Both the position numbers and the translations under genes were made by a program. Under the pieces are notes generated by a model. That model saw only the letters and a list, made by a program, of their open reading frames with translations. It had not been told where the DNA came from and searched no databases. From positions 3,691,783 through 3,755,782 of the forward strand of contig BCIM01000001.1 in assembly GCA_039545315.1 (NCBI GenBank): a DNA stretch of 64,000 nt. The letters run 5' to 3'. Positions 58,011 to 64,000 of the stretch are shown here, one piece after another (position 1 is the first letter of the stretch; each line of letters opens with the position of its first letter). The stretch comes from Kondoa malvinella. Lineage: Eukaryota; Basidiomycota; Agaricostilbomycetes; Agaricostilbales; Kondoaceae.

Positions 58011-59664
58011 CTATTTGGATAAGCGACAAAGCGTGCATTGATTATTCCCCTCTGTGTTCAATCTAACTTCCGTCATTTGCTTGCGACATGTGATGCAACG
58101 GACGCATTTGGTGCTAGCGCAAGCTCAGCGCGATATCATGGAACGAAAAGTAGACTCACTGCCATTTCACCAAACCAGAAGAGAGGCTCGAGTCCAAAAC
58201 AGTAACACTCTGATGACAGGAAGGACACTTGTTTCCCCCGCTCTTGAATGCAGTGTTCTGATTGCCTACTCCAGTATGGGACGGAGAAAGTGGAGCACTA
58301 GAAGGCGGAAGTGGTCTTGTTCTAGGTAGTTTCGCTTCAAGCTGTATCGGCCGCGAGGCTTTCAATGCATTGGCTGGAGCTTGTATCAGAGGTGCACACT
58401 TAATAATGCAGGTCAGACTCTGCCTGACATGGAATAGTCACAGCGCACGTACTTCAGGATGTGCAAAAGAACCGTCATCCAATAGCACGTAGCTAGGTCG
58501 CTCGAATGTCTTCTTGCAGATAGCGCAAGAGAAACATCGAGCATGCGTAGATATTTTGGGTGAAGATAGCTTGATTATCTTTTCGCCGTTTGAAGCCGTA
58601 CTGAGTAGATTCAAGCCACACTTGTGGCACTCGTCTGAGGTTACTGAGGTCTGTGTACGAGATGAGGTAGCTGAGCTCTTCAAAACGGGCTGATTTGGTA
58701 GTGAAGCTTGAGTTGGAGTGATAGGTAATGAAAGAGGTTTCTGCAGTCCAGCAGCAGCAAACTTGCCTCTCAGGTGCTCGATCGCAGGCTGCTTCATTTG
58801 CGTGTCGCTCCAACTCGTAAATTGGGGTTTGGGCGAAATGGGTATAGCGTTTCCTGATGGTTTCTTCCGCCAAGCTGCGGCGAGGAAACATGCCTCGCAG
58901 GTAAGAGAGCCGACTAGGTCTGTCATTGGATCGGAGGAAACGTTCTGCACATTACATCAGGTGGATACTGCAGGCGGAAAGGGAAACGAACGGTTTGGCA
59001 ATAGGTACATTTGCAGCAAATCTGTGCTGCACTTTAGCTACAGCAACCGGTGCTGGATGTAGACCCACATTGTGCCATAGATTTTCCCCTTGTTTGACAA
59101 ACGGCACATCGCCTAGTACAGGTTTTGCGCAAGTCTCGCAGTTGCCTTTGCTCTGTCGGTAGGTTGTGATGCTTAGCAGTGATCAGCCATAGCTGGAGAT
59201 GTACTAACATAGCTCTTGGAAAAGCAGGCACGACAGAAGAGCTTATCTTCATGAGGGTATACAGTAGCGTCCGGCGTGAAGCGAGTCTGGCAATCCGCAC
59301 ATTTCCACTTGTCCAATTCATTACTAGGGGCCAAGACAGACTCGAATGCATGAGAGAGGACGTCTTCCATTACTTCCCCATCCGAAAGTGCTAGCGGAGA
59401 GGGAGACGGGCAAGTAGATTTGCTAGGAAAAGAGTCGAGTGTTGGTGAAGCAGAAGGAGAAGAAGAGAGGCGACGCTCAGTATACCGGGTCGACCAGCGA
59501 TCGCGACTAGGCATGAGATCTGTCTGTTGTAGTGCTTTGACTGTTTCTGATGCTGTCGAGGTTTCGACTTCCGCTCAACGCAAAGGAGCGTTGGACTGAC
59601 CTCGACTGGTACCAGAAACGCATTTGCAGCGAGCATTCGTTTCACCGCACCATCTGCAGAACAT
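58011..59664 (-). CDS. LIM-domain protein with several zinc fingers
   Basis: Probable cytoskeletal or Rho-pathway adaptor. The start at 59664 gives a Cys-rich N-terminus (MFCRWCGETNARCKCVSGTS) and a Ser/Pro region. LIM-type zinc fingers follow: KCADCQTRF with LFCRACF; CETC, then WHNICCKCTYC (intron removed), then CEAC. Next are CHKCGLNL with HARCFSCAICKKTF. Last are CPSCHQSV with KWHTKCVRCITCRKQM and CTLC. The exact H-x2-C-x2-C-x2-C spacing is restored only by introns at about 59024-59070 and 58109-58156. It ends CRLSK. About 480 aa. Paxillin-like or Rga-like functions are possible but there is no catalytic domain. Confidence 0.8.
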
Positions 59665-60030
59665 GCTGCGAACAGGCGAGTGGAGATCAGGCAGAGATAC
59701 GAAGGGATTATCTCGGCAGCAGTGGTATCTTCAGCTTTGGCCAGGTTCAGGGTATAATGCAAGGGTATCTATGACTTGGCTGGATAGAGAGCTTATAGCA
59801 TGCTCAAGTCGTTGTCATTAGGAAACAACACGGCGACTTTCACAAATCAGATAGTGAGGTTGCTGTACGCATGTCTAAGTGGGAATGCACTTGAAGAGGA
59901 ATCATTATGCTTGTGTGTATCCATACTACATGCCTGCTATATACACAAAGTAAATGTACACCGTGTTGGCCCAAAAACGATTATCAACTGAACAAATTGG
60001 ATAACACACAGAAAGTGATGAAAGACATAT
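59665..60030. other. Intergenic region LIM gene / RhoGEF
   Basis: About 365 bp containing the LIM promoter and the RhoGEF 3' UTR. Nothing else seen. Confidence 0.35.
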
Positions 60031-63000
60031 CTAATGCAAAGGTGTCGAAGCCAAAGATGGCGTAGAAGAAGACTTCCAATAGGTTTGGAAGAGCATCATG
60101 CCGCTGTCTGCTCTGGAGTTGGCCAAGCCAGAAATAGGTGTTGGAGGTGAAGGCGCTCGATCAGCTCCAGTCAGGCTGGGCGTCGCTGCTCGTTTCTTGC
60201 CTACTACAGCGGCTTTGTTGCGTGACGGTGCTGGCGCAGGAGACGTGGGTCGGAGCTTGCCAAGATAAGCTTCTGTAGGTCGTTCAAAGCTGCGGACTTG
60301 TCTACCAGAATTGGGTGTTATTGATCGCGGAGGTGGTGAGGTAGAGCTGTAGCCATCCGATGCAGAGACTCGACCACGATTCGAGAACTTGTCAACGCCT
60401 GGACCGCGTTTTCTCGCTGCTGTCTGAGTAAGATTAGAAGCATTGCTGATTGTTGCTAGAGGCTGATATGGCGGTTCATTAGCGAGATCGGAGAAAGAGC
60501 GAGGTGCTGTAGGCGACGACAGAGAAGCAGAGACTGCGTCCATGTTGACAGGCTTGGGAACATCGTCCGTATATATAAAGCTGAAGCGGTGTCAAAGATT
60601 GTCCCAAACAAGCAGTAAAAAACGTACGACATCCTTGATCTTCCCCCTAAGCCACCTTCCTCTTCAGCAATGTATTCCGCATCGTCATTACTGCTCGTCA
60701 CAGAGTGTCGATACTTGGCAACTTCTTCCATGCTGACCATGCCGCCTTTCTGACTCGTCACCATGTCTCTCATCTCCCACTTCTCTACCTGAATGAACTT
60801 GTACAGATTCCGCTTCTTCGCGTCCTTGCTATTCTTCTTACCAGGAGATACTGTCATAGCGCCAATGGGGTGCTGCGTCATGCCTGTCCGCTGACATCGA
60901 ATGACCACATCAGTGAGGTAGATGAGCCATATATCGCGCTTTGATCCGACTGAAGGCTGTTTTGACTCTTTCTCTCTACCGCTGTCCGTCGTCATAAAGT
61001 CTGATAGACGGCGAGTAGCCTTCTTGGGCTTCGATATCGGAGTAGACGACGTCGCATCAGAGACACTGCGCGATTGCGGTCCAGGTCGAGCTTGCCATAG
61101 CGGAACTTCTTCGATCAGTAGTCGTTCACTTCGAGGTGCCATCAGCGCCTGTCGAGTCCATGATTGATATTAGCTAAGTAAAGCAAATAGCAGTGGTACT
61201 GACCTTGTCTACAACGTTATCCATTCTAGCCCAAAGATCACGCACTTTGATGCGCTCCTCTTCAGAGATTTTTTCGCTTTCGATACTCCTAACGATTTGA
61301 TCAATCTCAATAGCTAGCTTCTGCGTAGACTCGTATTCGGCTGTTGAGGCATCCGTGCTACCACAAATATCAGCTAGCTTCAAACGGAATACTGTCAAAC
61401 TTACTGATACAGCAAATTTTGAAACAGCAATGGGTATTTAAGCAGCCGCTGAAAAGGCTTGCTCAACCCAATCGCCAACCCAGATTCGCCCTTTGCACCG
61501 GCCCTTTCCTCGAGATGACCGATCCACCTGCCCAGCTTCTTTTCTTCCCCTTCTCCTCCTTTCCCAATCCAAGTCTTCAAGCTCTGTTCCACTTGACACA
61601 GGCTTTTCTCTAAATGCAAAACGTAAACCGAATAATCATGAATCAACCAGCCTTGATCCGCCCAAACGTCTGTCAGACTTCGCACGAGAGGATACTGCGC
61701 GCTCCAGCGTTCCTTCAGTTTCACCGACAGGCTTTCGTGTCGACCCAACAGATGAAGATGAATCGTTTCGAGCACTGTACGTAATTCGTCCGGTAAGGTC
61801 GGAGGTTGCAAGACGTCAAGCGGGATTTGCGTTTTCGGTTTGTGAAGCTTTCTGTGCTGAGCTGGACCGAGTGTGCGCAGATGATGTCGGAGGAAAGACT
61901 GTTTTGGTAACGAGGTAGTGGAAGTCGATGGTTCTGGATTGTACGGTGTTGAGCGTGTAGAGCGGAAAGTCTGATCTATCGACGGTTGTGTTTCGGAAAG
62001 GGAACGAGCGAAGCGGCGAGCGATGGGTAAGTCGGTAGAAGAGGCGTTCGTGTCTGTGTCGAATGAGTTTTGAAAGATAGGCGAAGTTGGAGCCTCAGCC
62101 GGCGCGGATGGTTGATACATATGAGGATGCAGAAGAGGCTCAATGTAGTTCTGCACTAACGCTACGAGGTCTTGTACATAGCGGTCTTCAGATGCAACGA
62201 TTTCCTGTTCCATTTCTGAATCGTTAGAGAGACCTAGTCAGCAGAGAACGGACAAACCCATAAGACTTCTTGCCGAGTTCTTTCTCTCCCGCCTAGATTA
62301 CCTACCAGATCCTGATCGGTCATGGCAGCCCAAGAGACCGGCATTTGCAAATGACCGGACGAATCTGCTCTTGTATCGAGACTTCTGGGATACATTGAAT
62401 GCGACGTTCCAGGATGCGACATGTGATGATCATAGCTCGAGTTGGAAGAGTAGGGTGATATAGATCTCGACAGCGCAAAGTCTTCGGCATGCAAACCGCT
62501 GGAAGGGAAAGGCGCAGTTGATGCAGTCCATGGTGTGTTGGCTGGGCTTCGAGAGAGACTCAGTGTAGGTAACAGCGAGTTTACAGTTGATGTATTGGTC
62601 TTGTACGGGTTCATGACTGGTGAAGAGGGAACGAGTTTCGAGGTGCTTGCGTGCGATGCGGAGTGATGAGGTATGCACAAATTCATGTTCATGTGCGTTG
62701 ATGCTGCATCTTCTTGCGCATATGACGCAGCAGCCAATTGTTCATCCAACAGCATGGACGCATGAGGCGACACAAAGGCTACAGTCTTGTCGGTTTTCTT
62801 TCTAGGCAGAATTGTATCGTCTTCACCCAGAGACGTGTCTGGTGTATGGTTAAGGACATAGCTGTTGTTCAAGCTCGAAGGCAAAGTAGCAGAATTGGAG
62901 CTCGTATAGCTTAAATCATGTTGATGACTTGAACTTGGCGTGATATTCTCATGCTCTGGCTCCTGTTGAACGGCTGGAGGAGCGGCAGCAGGAGGCGGTA

Positions 63001-63031
63001 CTTGAGACTTTCGTTTGAATAGCCGCTTCAT
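60031..63031 (-). CDS. RhoGEF (DH-PH-like) protein
   Basis: Guanine-nucleotide exchange factor for a Rho/Cdc42-type GTPase. The start at 63031 gives MKRLFKRKSQVPPPAAAPPA and a Ser/His-rich N-terminal region. The DH domain begins GRERTRQEVLW, joined to EMEQEIVASEDRYVQDLVAL via an intron at about 62216-62259. A roughly 130-aa low-complexity insert separates it from VLETIHLHLLGRHESLSVKL and KPFQRLLKYPLLFQNLLYQ, the most conserved DH helix. After introns come EIDQIVRSIESEKISEEERI and a PH-like part. The PH-like part has RDIWLIYLTDVVIRCQRTGM, KRNLYKFIQVEKWEMRDMVT and, after another intron, FIYTDD. The C-terminus is Ser/Pro-rich and ends TPLH. About 930 aa. A RhoGAP and an RGS protein lie in the same window. 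Confidence 0.85.
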
Positions 63032-63405
63032 TGATGCTGTTGACGCATGCTCCTCTTGCAAGATTCGTGCGTGAGAGCAAAAAGGCAGTCGAAGGGGGTC
63101 CAAGCTCGAGAGCGACCAGCAAGTGGCTGTCAAGTAAAAGGTTGTTCCGTGCTTCGATTCTGAGCTTCTCTGCTGCTTTGCTGCTGTCCTGCGTGGTCGT
63201 TCTATCCTCCCTGACTGGCTTTGTTTTGATTTCAAGCAAAAGTGTCATTGCCTCTATTTCGCGTTCTGGCTTCTGCAATCTGCTCCTGAGCTACTCAGAG
63301 GAATACTGTATACTCTAATGCGCGCGCGTTTGCTGCTGTTCTGACCCGCCGCCACATTGACTGCTAGGAGCGGAAATTCCGTCATTACACTTCTGTTGAA
63401 CCGAA
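63032..63405. other. Divergent intergenic region RhoGEF / PGAM gene
   Basis: About 375 bp of shared upstream sequence. An AT-rich TACTGTATACTCTAATG lies at about 63304-63320 and may act as a TATA-like element. No other feature. Confidence 0.35.
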
Positions 63406-64000
63406 ATGGGATTACCAGACAGACTTCCCAGAGGTGAGCAATGCATGGATCGGTGTCGTTTGTATATGCTAAAGTCGCTGCAGTGTACTTGTGCAGACAT
63501 GGGTCCGTTGCAAGTCCGACTTTTTGCTTGCCAATGATTTACCCGCTTCTGTAGCGAAACTGAATGGAGTATGTCTTCATTCACAGTTCAACACAAAGCT
63601 TACGATGATGTGCAGGTCTGAATGGACGTCATGTAAGCTTCCTGCGCAAGATGTGCCAGCTCTGTACTAAAGCAAGAGTCTGGATAGACCGGTCGTAGCG
63701 ATATTCCCCTGACTGAGAACGGCGAGAATGTCATCAAACGGTCTGCTCCGAGCTATGTAGGCCGTGGAAGTACGTTATGTCTATCTCTAGCGCGAACGTA
63801 GCTCATTATTGGCTCAGAACTGCTTGATCGTCCGTACTAGTCTGGCTTTGTCTCTCGCTATAGACTGAGTTCGACAACTCTTCGCGCAGCCACCAAGATC
63901 TCTCACATCTTTGTCTCACCTCGTCAAAGAGCACAACAAACATACAAGCTGCTTCGCCAAGTGGACTCGGAAGGGTTTAATAAAGCGAATGCCAAGTATG
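63406..64000 (+). CDS. Histidine phosphatase (PGAM-like), 3' end outside window
   Basis: Phosphoglycerate-mutase-like phosphatase, similar to fungal Det1/Pmu-type or sedoheptulose-bisphosphatase-type enzymes. Seven exons are visible: 63406-63433, 63484-63502, 63555-63568, 63616-63632, 63688-63769, 63818-63829 and from 63890. Their sizes are 28, 19, 14, 17, 82, 12 and more than 110 nt. Joined, they read MGLPDRLPRVYLCRHGETEW, SLNGRHTGRSDIPLTENGEN, VIKRSAPSYVGRGKLLDPTK and ISHIFVSPRQRAQQTYKLLR. The phosphohistidine RHG motif is built from exons 2 and 3, and the second-arginine region (SPRQRAQQT) is present. Every junction has GT-AG ends and consistent phase. The gene is cut by the window edge. 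Confidence 0.88.

Overview
The window is nuclear DNA of an intron-dense fungus, most likely a basidiomycete. Most introns are 45-65 nt, begin GTRNGT-like and end in AG, and many lie near the 5' end of a gene. The gene set is eukaryotic: proteasome RPN1, MLH1, SEC39, COQ4, VPS2, SURF6 and FAP7. It also includes fungal families: a CFEM GPI-anchored protein, a FunK1-type kinase, an ATP19-like ATP synthase subunit k, and SAC7/BAG7-type RhoGAP. A small-genome Pucciniomycotina lineage (for example a Mixia-like fungus) would fit, but that is a guess. Two single N bases (51834 and 53289) show the assembly is draft.

Layout from left to right. 0-12 kb: SURF6 and FAP7 (divergent ribosome-biogenesis pair), an unrecognised membrane-anchored protein, a LARP1-type La-motif protein, MLH1, and a JmjC oxygenase. 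12-20 kb: a MAP-kinase-phosphatase-like dual-specificity phosphatase, a large type II membrane protein with glycosyltransferase-like sequence, and a CFEM protein. 20-24 kb: a RhoGAP gene, a decayed upstream copy of its 5' end, and an orphan gene between the two copies. 24-36 kb is dense housekeeping: an FSH-like hydrolase lacking its nucleophile, RPN1, ATP19, SAH1, COQ4 and SEC39. 36.2-39.0 kb is a 2.7-kb segment bounded by about 52-bp inverted repeats that carries two coiled-coil genes and no recognisable transposase. 39-44.7 kb: a GNAT-ankyrin protein, a prefoldin-like protein, VPS2, and a small coiled-coil protein. 44.8-54 kb is accessory-like: a secreted cysteine-repeat protein with an apparent frameshift, a broken LRR-MYND gene, and a FunK1 kinase gene flanked by a direct repeat. 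54-64 kb: an SDR, an RGS-domain membrane protein, a three-LIM protein, a RhoGEF, and the start of a histidine (PGAM-like) phosphatase that runs off the right edge.

Functional themes are ribosome biogenesis (SURF6, FAP7), the methyl cycle and ubiquinone synthesis (SAH1 and COQ4 share a 139-bp promoter), membrane traffic (SEC39, VPS2), and Rho/G-protein signalling (RhoGAP, RhoGEF, RGS, LIM). The most unusual observation is recurring micro-exons of 6-28 nt. Several encode the nucleotide-binding or catalytic signature of an enzyme: the FAP7 P-loop, the PGAM RHG motif and the SDR glycine loop. The second is the inverted-repeat-bounded element. All splice models here were made by eye from frame, splice consensus and family motifs, and have not been checked against transcripts.
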